Positions 1-6,079 of a DNA stretch of 7,370 nt are shown piece by piece. The translations under genes and the position numbers were made by a program. Each line of letters opens with the position of its first letter. The first letter of the stretch is position 1. Under the pieces are notes generated by a model. That model searched no databases. It saw only the letters and a list, made by a program, of their open reading frames with translations, and was not told where the DNA came from. The DNA is taken from the NCBI GenBank assembly GCA_023410975.1, contig JAEYPG010000117.1:1-7370 (forward strand), written 5' to 3'. Source of the DNA: Pseudomonadota bacterium. GTDB lineage: Bacteria; Pseudomonadota; Gammaproteobacteria; Burkholderiales; Burkholderiaceae_C.

Positions 1-1019
1 CCGACGGCAACACGTCCGAGACCATGTACCCGGACCAGTCGCTGTACGCCTACGACTCGGTGCCGACGATGGTTCGCCGCATCAACAACACCTTCAAGCG
101 CGCCGACGAGATCCAGTGGTCGCGTGGCATCAACCCCGGCGACGAAGGTTTCGTGGACTACTTCCTGCCCATCGTGGCGGATGCTGAAGCCGGCTTCGGC
201 GGCGTGCTCAACGCCTTCGAGCTGATGAAGAACATGATTGCCGCTGGCGCCGCCGGCGTGCACTTCGAAGACCAGCTGGCTGCCGTGAAGAAGTGCGGCC
301 ACATGGGCGGCAAGGTGCTGGTGCCGACCCGTGAAGCCGTCGAGAAGCTGATCGCCGCCCGCTTCGCCGCCGACGTGATGGGCGTGCCCACCATCGTGCT
401 GGCCCGTACCGACGCCGAAGCTGCCAACCTGCTGACCAGCGATTGCGACGACAACGACAAGCCCTTCGTCACCGGCGAGCGCACCCAGGAAGGCTTCTAC
501 CGCGTCAAGAACGGCCTGGAGCAGGCCATCAGCCGCGGCGTGGCCTACGCGCCCTACGCCGACCTGGTGTGGTGCGAGACCGGCGTGCCCGACATCGGCT
601 TCGCCCGCGAATTCGCTCAGGCCGTGCATGCCGCCTGCCCGGGCAAGCTGCTGAGCTACAACTGCTCGCCCTCGTTCAACTGGAAGAAGAACCTGGACGA
701 CAAGCAGATCGCTTCCTTCCAGGAAGAGCTCTCGGCGCTGGGCTACAAGTACCAGTTCATCACCCTGGCTGGTATCCACATCAACTGGTACAACACCTTC
801 CAGTTCGCCCATGCCTATGCCCGCGGCGAAGGCATGAAGCACTACGTCAACATGGTGCAGGAGCCCGAGTTCCAGGCGCGCGAGCAGGGCTACACCTTCG
901 TGTCGCACCAGCAGGAAGTCGGCGCCGGCTACTTCGACGACGTGACGACCGTGATCCAGGGCGGCTCCTCCAGCGTCAAGGCGCTGACCGGTTCCACCGA
1001 GGAAGAGCAGTTCCACTGA
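1..1019 (+). CDS. aceA: Isocitrate lyase, 5' end cut by the window edge
   Basis: Isocitrate lyase splits isocitrate into glyoxylate and succinate, the first step of the glyoxylate shunt, and lets cells grow on acetate or fatty acids; it is a cytosolic Mg-dependent homotetramer. The reading frame is already open at base 3, and about 338 codons are visible. By recalled comparison with the 434-residue E. coli enzyme, roughly 100 N-terminal residues lie upstream, so the ATG at 24 is internal (MYPDQSLY). Seen directly: the metal-site segment ADAEAGFGG (bases about 177-203), the catalytic signature KKCGHMGGK with its Cys codon at 294-296, the active-site motif NCSPSFNW near 661-684, and a C-terminus ALTGSTEEEQF typical of the proteobacterial enzyme. 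The frame is intact to the TGA. Codon use matches the neighbouring genes. A good terminator follows, so it is probably the last gene of its transcript. Confusion with methylisocitrate lyase is unlikely given the match along the full visible length. Confidence 0.97.
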   Translation, partial: DGNTSETMYPDQSLYAYDSVPTMVRRINNTFKRADEIQWSRGINPGDEGFVDYFLPIVADAEAGFGGVLNAFELMKNMIAAGAAGVHFEDQLAAVKKCGHMGGKVLVPTREAVEKLIAARFAADVMGVPTIVLARTDAEAANLLTSDCDDNDKPFVTGERTQEGFYRVKNGLEQAISRGVAYAPYADLVWCETGVPDIGFAREFAQAVHAACPGKLLSYNCSPSFNWKKNLDDKQIASFQEELSALGYKYQFITLAGIHINWYNTFQFAHAYARGEGMKHYVNMVQEPEFQAREQGYTFVSHQQEVGAGYFDDVTTVIQGGSSSVKALTGSTEEEQFH

Positions 1020-1058
1020 TCAACCAGATCCACTGAGCCTGTGCGTGGGGTGCGGGCC

Positions 1059-1115
1059 GCCGGCGAATCCAAGCCGGCTCTTCAGTGAGACATGCGGCGG
1101 CAACCCTGCCGCATG
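1059..1115 (+). other. Two hairpins in the aceA 3' untranslated region
   Basis: Two inverted repeats precede the terminator. The first pairs GCCGGC at 1059-1064 with GCCGGC at 1073-1078 around an 8-base loop. The second pairs CATGCGGC at 1091-1098 with GCCGCATG at 1108-1115, a perfect 8 bp stem around the loop GGCAACCCT. Neither has a T-run, so they are not terminators themselves. They may protect the aceA mRNA 3' end or belong to a 3'-derived small RNA; both roles are inference. No open reading frame in this stretch looks like a real gene. Confidence 0.4.
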
Positions 1116-1116
1116 C

Positions 1117-1149
1117 AGCCCGACGGCTCAACCGGCCGTCGGGCTTTTT
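1117..1149 (+). terminator. Rho-independent terminator after aceA
   Basis: AGCCCGACGG at 1117-1126 pairs perfectly with CCGTCGGGCT at 1136-1145. One further C-G pair (1127/1135) extends the stem to 11 bp, leaving a 7-base loop. The stem runs straight into five T (1145-1149), then AG and four more T. This is a textbook intrinsic terminator about 100 bases past the aceA stop, and it separates aceA from the hydrolase gene. Confidence 0.9.
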
Positions 1150-1235
1150 AGTTTTGTGGCCGCCGGGGCTGCCGATCGGGCAGGGCAGGGCGCGCGGGCA
1201 TACTCGCCGCCCGTTGCAACCCGGACCGTCGTCGC

Positions 1236-2171
1236 TTGAGCACCCAATTCCTGACGCCGCAGATGGCCGGCCTGCTCTCACGCATGTCGCGCGTGAAGAC
1301 CCCGCCGCTGCACACCATGACCCCGGCCGATGCGCGCACGGCCTACACGCTGCGCGCCGAGGTACTGGACCTCCCGCGCGCGCCGCTGGCGCGAGTTGAA
1401 GATTTCACCATTCCCGCCGCCGATGGCACGGCGCTGCCCGCGCGCCTGTACGCGCCTTCGCGAGAGCGCCTGCCGCTGCTGCTGTACCTGCACGGGGGCG
1501 GCTTCGTCATCGGCAACCTGGAGACGCACGACAGCCTGTGCCGCCAGCTGGCGCTGCGCAGCGGCGGGGCAGTGGTGGCGCTGGACTACCGGCTCGCGCC
1601 CGAGCACCGTTTTCCGGCTGCGGTGGACGACGCCTGGGCCGCGCTGCACTGGCTGGCCGGGTATGCGCATACGCTGGGCCTGGACGCGTCGCGGCTTGCC
1701 GTGGGCGGCGACAGCGCGGGCGGCACGCTCGCGGCGGCGACGGCGCTGCACGCACGCGACGTGGGGCTGCCGCTGGCGCTGCAGCTGCTGATCACGCCGG
1801 GCACCACAGCGCATGCCGACACGCCCAGCCACAAGCTCTTCGCCAACGGCTTCGTGCTGGACGCGGCGGCGATCGCCTGGTTCTTCGACCACTACATCGA
1901 CGTGCACCACCGCCGGGACTGGCGCTTCGCGCCGCTAGAGGCGGAGGTGGACGGCGTGGCACCGACCTGCCTGGTCCTGGCCGAGTGCGACCCACTGGTG
2001 GACGAGGGCGTGGCCTACGCCGACAAGCTGCGCCTGGCCGGCGTGCCCGTGGAGCTGGAACTCTATAGGGGCCTTACCCACGATTTCATCAAGATGGGGC
2101 GGGCCATCCCGCAGGCCGCCCAAGCGCAGCAGGTGGCGGCCGAAGCGCTGCGGTTGGCTTGGGGTGGATGA
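1236..2171 (+). CDS. Alpha/beta hydrolase of the hormone-sensitive lipase family (family IV esterase)
   Basis: A 311-residue serine hydrolase, probably a cytosolic carboxylesterase acting on short-chain acyl esters; the physiological substrate cannot be read from sequence. The family IV hallmarks are all present: HGGG at residues 86-89 (oxyanion hole), GDSAGG at 158-163 with nucleophile Ser160, the acid Asp252 in CDPLVDEG, and His282 in LTHDF. DYRLAPEHRFPAA at 117-129 is another signature of this group. The length is normal for the family, and no signal peptide or membrane segment is seen. The start is uncertain: the TTG at 1236 gives an N-terminus MSTQFLTPQM that looks natural for the family, while the next in-frame ATG at 1263 would give 302 residues. 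Neither has a clear Shine-Dalgarno sequence. It is isolated from aceA by a terminator, so it probably has its own promoter within 1150-1235, which I could not identify with confidence. Substrate assignment (lipase, acetyl-hydrolase, other) is open. Confidence 0.92.
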   Translation: MSTQFLTPQMAGLLSRMSRVKTPPLHTMTPADARTAYTLRAEVLDLPRAPLARVEDFTIPAADGTALPARLYAPSRERLPLLLYLHGGGFVIGNLETHDSLCRQLALRSGGAVVALDYRLAPEHRFPAAVDDAWAALHWLAGYAHTLGLDASRLAVGGDSAGGTLAAATALHARDVGLPLALQLLITPGTTAHADTPSHKLFANGFVLDAAAIAWFFDHYIDVHHRRDWRFAPLEAEVDGVAPTCLVLAECDPLVDEGVAYADKLRLAGVPVELELYRGLTHDFIKMGRAIPQAAQAQQVAAEALRLAWGG

Positions 2172-2196
2172 AGGCAGGGTGACACCATCAGCAATA

Positions 2197-2209
2197 ACAA
2201 CGTACATGG
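2197..2209 (+). repeat. 13-base direct repeat, copy 1
   Basis: The sequence ACAACGTACATGG recurs exactly at 2375-2387, 178 bases downstream. The ATG inside it (2206-2208) opens a 16-codon frame ending at the TGA at 2254-2256. I have no evidence that this small frame is translated. Confidence 0.75.
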
Positions 2210-2228
2210 CTCGTTTGGTGATCTCAAG

Positions 2229-2240
2229 CAACGTACAGGG
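2229..2240 (+). repeat. Imperfect copy of the same repeat
   Basis: CAACGTACAGGG matches 11 of the last 12 bases of the 13-base repeat, differing only by G for T. It lies 31 bases after copy 1, and means the pattern is more than a simple pair of flanking duplications. Confidence 0.6.
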
Positions 2241-2374
2241 GTTTGGTATGGGCTGAAGTCTCCGCTGTGATCTGGCAAGTCCCGTAGCTGCTGACCGAGG
2301 GTTGCCGGGTCACTGTTCGTGGGTCTGCATGGCGGGTTCCGCAGATGCGCCGCTCGGAATCTGATAGGTCCGGT

Positions 2375-2387
2375 ACAACGTACATGG
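2375..2387 (+). repeat. 13-base direct repeat, copy 2, overlapping the acetyltransferase start region
   Basis: This is an exact second copy of ACAACGTACATGG. Its ATG (2384-2386) is in frame with the acetyltransferase gene, two codons before the ATG chosen as its start. It may therefore lie within the gene's translation initiation region. Confidence 0.75.
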
Positions 2388-2389
2388 TT

Positions 2390-2860
2390 ATGAACAGCAC
2401 CAAATTTCCATTCAACAAGGTCCGTGTCGAAACCAACAGCTGGCAGGTACTGGGGAACGCCGCCCAGGGTATCCGCCACGCCGTGTTCGTCGAGGAGCAG
2501 CGCATCCCGGCCGAGCTGGAGCGCGATCCTGCGGATACGGGCTGCATCCATGCGGTGGCTTTCGACGCCGACGGCCAGCCCATGGGCACCGGCCGCCTGC
2601 TGCCGCTGCCCGACGGCGTCATGAAGCTCGGCCGCCTGGCGGTGCTGCGCTCCTGGCGCGGCCGCGGTGTGGGCCAGGCGCTGCTGCAGGCCCTGTTGGA
2701 CGCAGCGCGCGGGCAGGGCGCACGCGAGGTGATGCTGCATGCGCAGCAATCCGCTGCGAGCTTCTACCTGGAGGCCGGCTTCCAGCCCCGCGGCGAGGAG
2801 TTCATGGAGGCGGGCATTCCGCACCTGGAAATGGTGCTGGCGTTGAAAAGCGGGGAGTGA
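2390..2860 (+). CDS. GNAT family N-acetyltransferase
   Basis: A 156-residue member of the Gcn5-related acetyltransferases, which move an acetyl group from acetyl-CoA to an amine; the substrate is unknown. Seen directly: the acetyl-CoA pyrophosphate-binding motif RGRGVG at residues 90-95, preceded by the beta-strand KLGRLAVL, and the C-terminal motif SAASFYLEAGFQ at 121-132. The segment IRHAVFVEEQRIP at 28-40 resembles the YjcF/ElaA-type branch. It fits a single-domain GNAT and is complete. ATGs at 2345, 2384 and 2390 are all in frame; 2390 is preferred because family similarity begins around residue 11, and no start has a good Shine-Dalgarno. The first 20 or so codons are in lower-GC DNA than the rest, so the 5' end may have been replaced or joined to foreign sequence. 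The next gene converges on it 83 bases away, with no obvious terminator between them. Confidence 0.88.
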   Translation: MNSTKFPFNKVRVETNSWQVLGNAAQGIRHAVFVEEQRIPAELERDPADTGCIHAVAFDADGQPMGTGRLLPLPDGVMKLGRLAVLRSWRGRGVGQALLQALLDAARGQGAREVMLHAQQSAASFYLEAGFQPRGEEFMEAGIPHLEMVLALKSGE

Positions 2861-2943
2861 AGCAGGCTGCTGTCCGGAGAAGTCGCGGTCGGTAACGTTG
2901 CCAGCTCACCCTAACGCCTCACCAAGCAACTGACGCGAGCTTC

Positions 2944-3753
2944 CTACAGCACCGCCTGTACAGCTCCCGCCGCCCGTACCGCCGGCTCGGCCGGCCAGCG
3001 CGGCAGCTCGACACGGGTACGCAAAGGCTCCGGCCCGTGCGTGAGCTCCACCGCCACCAAGCGCCGGCTCTCGCGCTCACGCACCAGCACCGTCGAGCAG
3101 CGCGTGGCGTAGTGCGGCATGTCGATGAAGACGGAAGAGAGGTAGCGCTCCACCTCCAGCGGCACACCCGTGCTGGGCAGCGCCGCGTCGGGCGCCGGCG
3201 TGCGGTCGGACAGCGCCAACAGCAGGGCGTCGATCAACGGTTCCACGTCGTCGTGGCGCTGCAGCGCCTGCGCCAGGTCCCGCTTGAGCTGCACGGTCTT
3301 GGGCCAGGGCGTGTCCAGCGCGGCATTGGACAGGCCGTGCACGCCGGGCCGCAGCGCGTGCGGGGCAGGGTGGTCGGTGCCGGTCCAGAAGAACTCGCCG
3401 CGCACGAGATCGGCCGCGAGCAAGTTGAAAGGGTTGTGGCGGGCGGCGCTCAGCGCGTCGCAGAAGCCCGCCGCATCGGCGCCGCCCAGCAGCCACTGCG
3501 GGACGATCTCGCCGCGCGAAGGCGCGTCCGCCACCACGGCGCCGGGCCGGCGCACGTTGGTGAGCATCGCCAGGCGGCCGGTGTCGGTGAAGCCGCACCA
3601 GGTGCCGCCGGCGCGCAGGTCCCGGCCGGCCACGATGCCTTCCGGCCACCGGTGCATCGCAGCGGCGGGGCGATCCAGAAACTCGTCGCGGTTGGCGGCC
3701 AGCACGAGGTCGAAGCGGGGATGCACGTCCCACGCCAGGGCAATCAGGCACAT
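2944..3753 (-). CDS. NRDE family protein (TANGO2-like)
   Basis: A 269-residue NRDE-domain protein, named for the Asn-Arg-Asp-Glu motif seen here at residues 21-24 in VLAANRDEFLDRP. Other family landmarks: an N-terminal Met-Cys, so Cys2 would be exposed after Met removal (an Ntn-hydrolase-like arrangement), GGTWCGF at 49-55, LTNVR at 64-68, GLSNAALDTPWPK at 140-152 and YATRCSTVL at 215-223. The eukaryotic relatives TANGO2 and worm HRG-9 are linked to heme trafficking; the bacterial role is unsettled. The ATG at 3753 is chosen because MCLIALAW is the conserved family N-terminus; the frame is open further upstream, but that part is antisense-like sequence within the DUF4936 gene. It is last in the operon and overlaps the upstream stop by 10 bases, suggesting translational coupling. 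No strong terminator is visible after its TAG. Confidence 0.93.
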   Translation of the reverse strand: MCLIALAWDVHPRFDLVLAANRDEFLDRPAAAMHRWPEGIVAGRDLRAGGTWCGFTDTGRLAMLTNVRRPGAVVADAPSRGEIVPQWLLGGADAAGFCDALSAARHNPFNLLAADLVRGEFFWTGTDHPAPHALRPGVHGLSNAALDTPWPKTVQLKRDLAQALQRHDDVEPLIDALLLALSDRTPAPDAALPSTGVPLEVERYLSSVFIDMPHYATRCSTVLVRERESRRLVAVELTHGPEPLRTRVELPRWPAEPAVRAAGAVQAVL

Positions 3754-4070
3754 GGCTCGAACACTTCCACGTGGCGCGGTCCCGCTACCAGCAGCGCCAG
3801 CGCTGTCGCGGCGGCATGGGCGATGCGGGCCTCCAGCGCTGCATCGATGCCGCCGGGGCGGGCGTAGGTTTCCATCAGCGTGCGCTGCCCGTCCACGTCC
3901 TGGCTTTGCGGCCGCTGCAGCAGCGCGCAAAGCAGGTCCAGGTGCGTGCGCCGGAGCTCGGCCTGAAAGGCCCGCACCGCCAGCACGCACGCGCCCAGGT
4001 CGGGCAGGGCCACGCGGTAGTACACGAAGAGCTGGCGCCCGTCCGGGGCGCCGGGCTGGTCAGGCGACAT
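3744..4070 (-). CDS. DUF4936 family protein
   Basis: A small 108-residue protein of unknown function. Features visible: a YYRV segment near residues 17-20 on a probable beta-strand, the central LRRTHLDLLCALLQRP, and the acidic TLMETYARPGG near 64-74. This pattern of a YYRV strand, an R-rich helix ending in RP and a METY strand matches the DUF4936 family as I recall it from Betaproteobacteria; it suggests a small alpha/beta dimeric fold of the ferredoxin-like kind, which is inference. No signal peptide or membrane segment is seen. It overlaps the ygfZ stop by 11 bases at its start and the NRDE gene start by 10 bases at its end, so it is almost certainly co-translated with both. The overlaps at both ends make it a real gene rather than a chance frame. 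Function might follow its neighbours (iron-cofactor upkeep), but nothing in the sequence proves it. Confidence 0.82.
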   Translation of the reverse strand: MSPDQPGAPDGRQLFVYYRVALPDLGACVLAVRAFQAELRRTHLDLLCALLQRPQSQDVDGQRTLMETYARPGGIDAALEARIAHAAATALALLVAGPRHVEVFEPCA

Positions 4071-4995
4071 CCAGGGGCACGTCGTAGGGCAGCGGCGTGT
4101 GCCGCAGCGCCGGGCCGTCCGGGCTGCGCAGGTGCAGCGAGGGCGCCTGCAGCGCCGCGATCTTCAGCTCCACCAGCGTCGCGGTGCGGCCCTGCAGCGT
4201 GGCGGCATCGACCACCATGCCCGACGGCTGCGTCGGGTCGTCCCCGGCGGCGAACACTTCCTGGCCCGGCGCCGCGTCAGCGGCATCGCTGTCGAACAGG
4301 AAGGCGCGGCGCTTGGTCGTGCCGCGGTACTGGCTGCGCGCCACCACCTCTTGGCCCGGATAGCAGCCCTTCTTGAAGTTGACGCCACCCACAAGCTCCA
4401 GGTTGATCATCTGCGGCACGAACTGCTCGGCAGTTGCGGCGGCCACGCGCGGCAGGGCGCTGCGCACTTCCAGCCAGCGCCAGGCTTCCTCGGACAGCGC
4501 GGGCAGCGCCGGCGGCTGCGCGGACGCCACCAGCCAGCGCGGCACGCCGTCCACGTCGGGCAGGCGCACCACGTCGGCGTCCTGCACCCGGGCGCGCTGC
4601 CAGGGCTGCTGAGGCGCAGCCTCGCCGAGCCAGGCCGCGGCGCTGGGGCCGGCCAGGCCGTAGAGGTGCAGGTCGGTGGCTTCGCTGAGCTTGCACTTGG
4701 CGCGCAGCACGAACATCGAGAGCCGCTTGACGCTGGCCGCGAGCACGTCGGCGCTGCAGGCCAGCAGCACCTCGTCCGGCGCCGGGCGCCACACGATGAA
4801 GCTCGCCAGCAGGCGGCCCTTGGCGGTGCAGTAGCCGGCCAGGCGGGCGGTGTCGGCGTTGAGAGAGCTCACGTCCTGCGTGAGCTGGCCGTGCAGGAAG
4901 GACGCGGCATCCTCGCCGCTCGCGCGCACCAGGCCCCAGTGCGTCAAAGGCGCGGCACCGTCGAAGGTACCTGCCTGAATGAGGGTGTCGGTCAT
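4060..4995 (-). CDS. ygfZ: Folate-binding protein YgfZ (iron-sulfur cluster maintenance)
   Basis: YgfZ is a GcvT-like tetrahydrofolate-binding protein that helps keep certain Fe-S enzymes active, including the radical-SAM enzyme MiaB in E. coli; it belongs to the COG0354/IBA57 group. This copy has 311 residues, close to the usual size. The defining motif KGCYPGQE lies at 209-216, with the functionally important Cys211, followed by VVARSQYRG. The N-terminal part has the GcvT-like FLHGQLTQDV (33-42) and YCTAKGRLLASF (55-66) segments. The start is the ATG at 4995 (MTDTLIQAG); the frame is open upstream to 5181, but those codons lie across the divergent mltG gene. It is first in an operon with the DUF4936 and NRDE genes. 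A CATAAT hexamer (5007-5002 on this strand) ends seven bases before the ATG, so transcription could start at the start codon itself. Confidence 0.95.
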   Translation of the reverse strand: MTDTLIQAGTFDGAAPLTHWGLVRASGEDAASFLHGQLTQDVSSLNADTARLAGYCTAKGRLLASFIVWRPAPDEVLLACSADVLAASVKRLSMFVLRAKCKLSEATDLHLYGLAGPSAAAWLGEAAPQQPWQRARVQDADVVRLPDVDGVPRWLVASAQPPALPALSEEAWRWLEVRSALPRVAAATAEQFVPQMINLELVGGVNFKKGCYPGQEVVARSQYRGTTKRRAFLFDSDAADAAPGQEVFAAGDDPTQPSGMVVDAATLQGRTATLVELKIAALQAPSLHLRSPDGPALRHTPLPYDVPLDVA

Positions 4996-5044
4996 GCGGC
5001 CATTATGATCAGCGGCTTTGCCCCAAGCGGTTGTTGGTGTGGTG
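4996..5044. promoter_or_regulatory. Divergent promoter region between ygfZ and mltG
   Basis: This 49-base gap separates two operons read outward. TATGAT at 5004-5009 on + and CATAAT at 5007-5002 on - each match the TATAAT consensus at five of six bases, and they overlap. No convincing -35 hexamer is seen for either; CCGCTT sits at a 17-base spacing for the - strand but matches TTGACA poorly. The + hexamer would give mltG a leader of about 30 bases. Both hexamers are predictions by eye. Confidence 0.4.
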
Positions 5045-6058
5045 ATGAAGCGGATCTTGCTGGCGCTCGTGCTGCTGGTGGCCACGGCGACGCTGGCCGC
5101 AGGCGGCGCCGTGTGGTGGTGGCTGCAGCGGCCGCTGCCGCTGGCGGCGCCTTCGGTGGAGCTGTCCATCGAGCCCGGCACCGCGCCGCGCTCGGTGGCG
5201 CAGGCCTGGGTGCAGGCGGGTGTGCAGACCTCGCCGGAGTTCCTCTACCAGTGGTTCCGCTGGTCGGGCCAAGCGCGGCAGATCCGTGCCGGCAGCTACG
5301 AGATCGAGCACGGCGTCACGCCGCAGCAGCTGCTGGACAAGATGGTGCGTGGCGACGAGGTGCTGGAAAGCGTGCGCTTCATCGAAGGCTGGACTTTCAG
5401 GCAGCTGCGCGCCGAGCTGGCCCGGGCCACCGCGCTCAAGCCCGCCACGGCCACGCTCAGCGACGAAGCGCTCATGGCTGCCCTGGGTGCACCGGGCATG
5501 GCGCCGGAAGGGCGCTTCTTCCCTGATACCTATGCCTACAGCCGCGGCGTGAGCGATCTCACGGTGCTCAAGCGCGCACATGCGGCGATGCAGCGCCGCC
5601 TCGCGCAGACCTGGGCCGAGCGCCCGGCCGACACGCCGCTGCGCAGCATGGACGACCTACTGGTGCTGGCTTCCATCGTCGAGAAGGAAACGGGGCAGGC
5701 CGCTGATCGGCCCAAGGTGGCGGCGGTGTTCCTCAACCGGCTGCGCGTGGGGATGCCGCTGCAGACCGATCCGACCGTGATCTACGGCCTGGGCGAGCGC
5801 TTCGACGGCAACCTGCGCAAGCGCGACCTGCAGACCGACACGCCCTTCAACACCTACACCCGCGCCGGGCTGCCGCCCACGCCGATCTCCATGCCGGGAC
5901 TGGAATCCCTGCGCGCATCCGTGAAGCCGGCTCCTACGAAAGCGCTGTACTTCGTCTCGCGGGGCGACGGCAGCAGCGTCTTTAGCGACAACCTCGCGGA
6001 CCACAACCGGGCCGTCAACCAGTACCAGCGCGTGCCCCGATCCTCGGCCACGCCCTGA
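5045..6058 (+). CDS. mltG: Endolytic murein transglycosylase MltG (YceG-like)
   Basis: MltG is an inner-membrane lytic transglycosylase that cuts nascent peptidoglycan strands and is thought to set glycan chain length. The 337-residue protein starts with two basic residues and a hydrophobic segment at about 4-26, fitting a single N-terminal membrane anchor with a periplasmic body. Residues about 36-110 form the LysM-like part. The catalytic domain holds LASIVEKET at 208-216; the first Glu of EKET (Glu213) aligns with E. coli catalytic Glu218. It continues with RLRVGMPLQTDPTVIYG (232-248), FNTYTRAGLPPTPI (268-281) and a C-terminal YFVSRGDGSSVFSDNLADHN (302-321). The ATG at 5045 is preferred to in-frame GTGs just upstream and a TTG at 5018, because it places the anchor at the very N-terminus. 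It is the first gene of the mltG-tmk-holB cluster, 21 bases before tmk, and diverges from ygfZ. Confidence 0.96.
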   Translation: MKRILLALVLLVATATLAAGGAVWWWLQRPLPLAAPSVELSIEPGTAPRSVAQAWVQAGVQTSPEFLYQWFRWSGQARQIRAGSYEIEHGVTPQQLLDKMVRGDEVLESVRFIEGWTFRQLRAELARATALKPATATLSDEALMAALGAPGMAPEGRFFPDTYAYSRGVSDLTVLKRAHAAMQRRLAQTWAERPADTPLRSMDDLLVLASIVEKETGQAADRPKVAAVFLNRLRVGMPLQTDPTVIYGLGERFDGNLRKRDLQTDTPFNTYTRAGLPPTPISMPGLESLRASVKPAPTKALYFVSRGDGSSVFSDNLADHNRAVNQYQRVPRSSATP

Positions 6059-6079
6059 TCCACCGTTTCCCCAGCACAC

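Larger units (their letters stand above)
2172..2389. other. Gene-free stretch with atypical base composition
   Basis: The 218 bases between the hydrolase stop and the preferred acetyltransferase start hold no convincing gene or terminator. By hand count, bases 2161-2460 are about 56% G+C (167 of 300), against roughly 70% for the coding regions on either side. Lower-GC DNA continues about 70 bases into the acetyltransferase gene. The stretch carries three copies of an ACAACGTACATGG-like repeat. It could be a degraded mobile or repetitive element, or simply an upstream regulatory region. Confidence 0.55.

Noticed and set aside
2197..2387. The 13-base repeats as target-site duplications of one complete transposable element
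   Set aside because: A third near-copy lies inside the interval, no terminal inverted repeats are seen, and 165 bases hold no transposase; kept only as a repeat observation.
2063..2824. 253-codon minus-strand frame over the end of the hydrolase, the gap and most of the acetyltransferase
   Set aside because: It is antisense to two recognised genes, has no family-like motif, and long antisense frames are common in GC-rich DNA.
2861..2943. Possible bidirectional terminator between the acetyltransferase and NRDE genes
   Set aside because: Only weak palindromes (for example AGCAGGCTGCT and GGTAACGTTGCC) and no T-run on either strand.
3037..3867. 276-codon plus-strand frame antisense to the NRDE gene
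   Set aside because: The opposite strand carries the full set of NRDE motifs with proper overlap spacing; this frame has only low-complexity residues.
4992..5003. Three-codon minus-strand frame ATG GCC GCA TGA overlapping the ygfZ start
   Set aside because: The ATGA overlap is suggestive of coupling, but so short a frame is expected by chance and would not be transcribed if ygfZ is leaderless.
4099..5526. 475-codon plus-strand frame antisense to ygfZ and running into mltG
   Set aside because: Composition is Arg/Ala/Gly/His-rich as expected for a shadow frame; it overlaps the conserved YgfZ and MltG frames.
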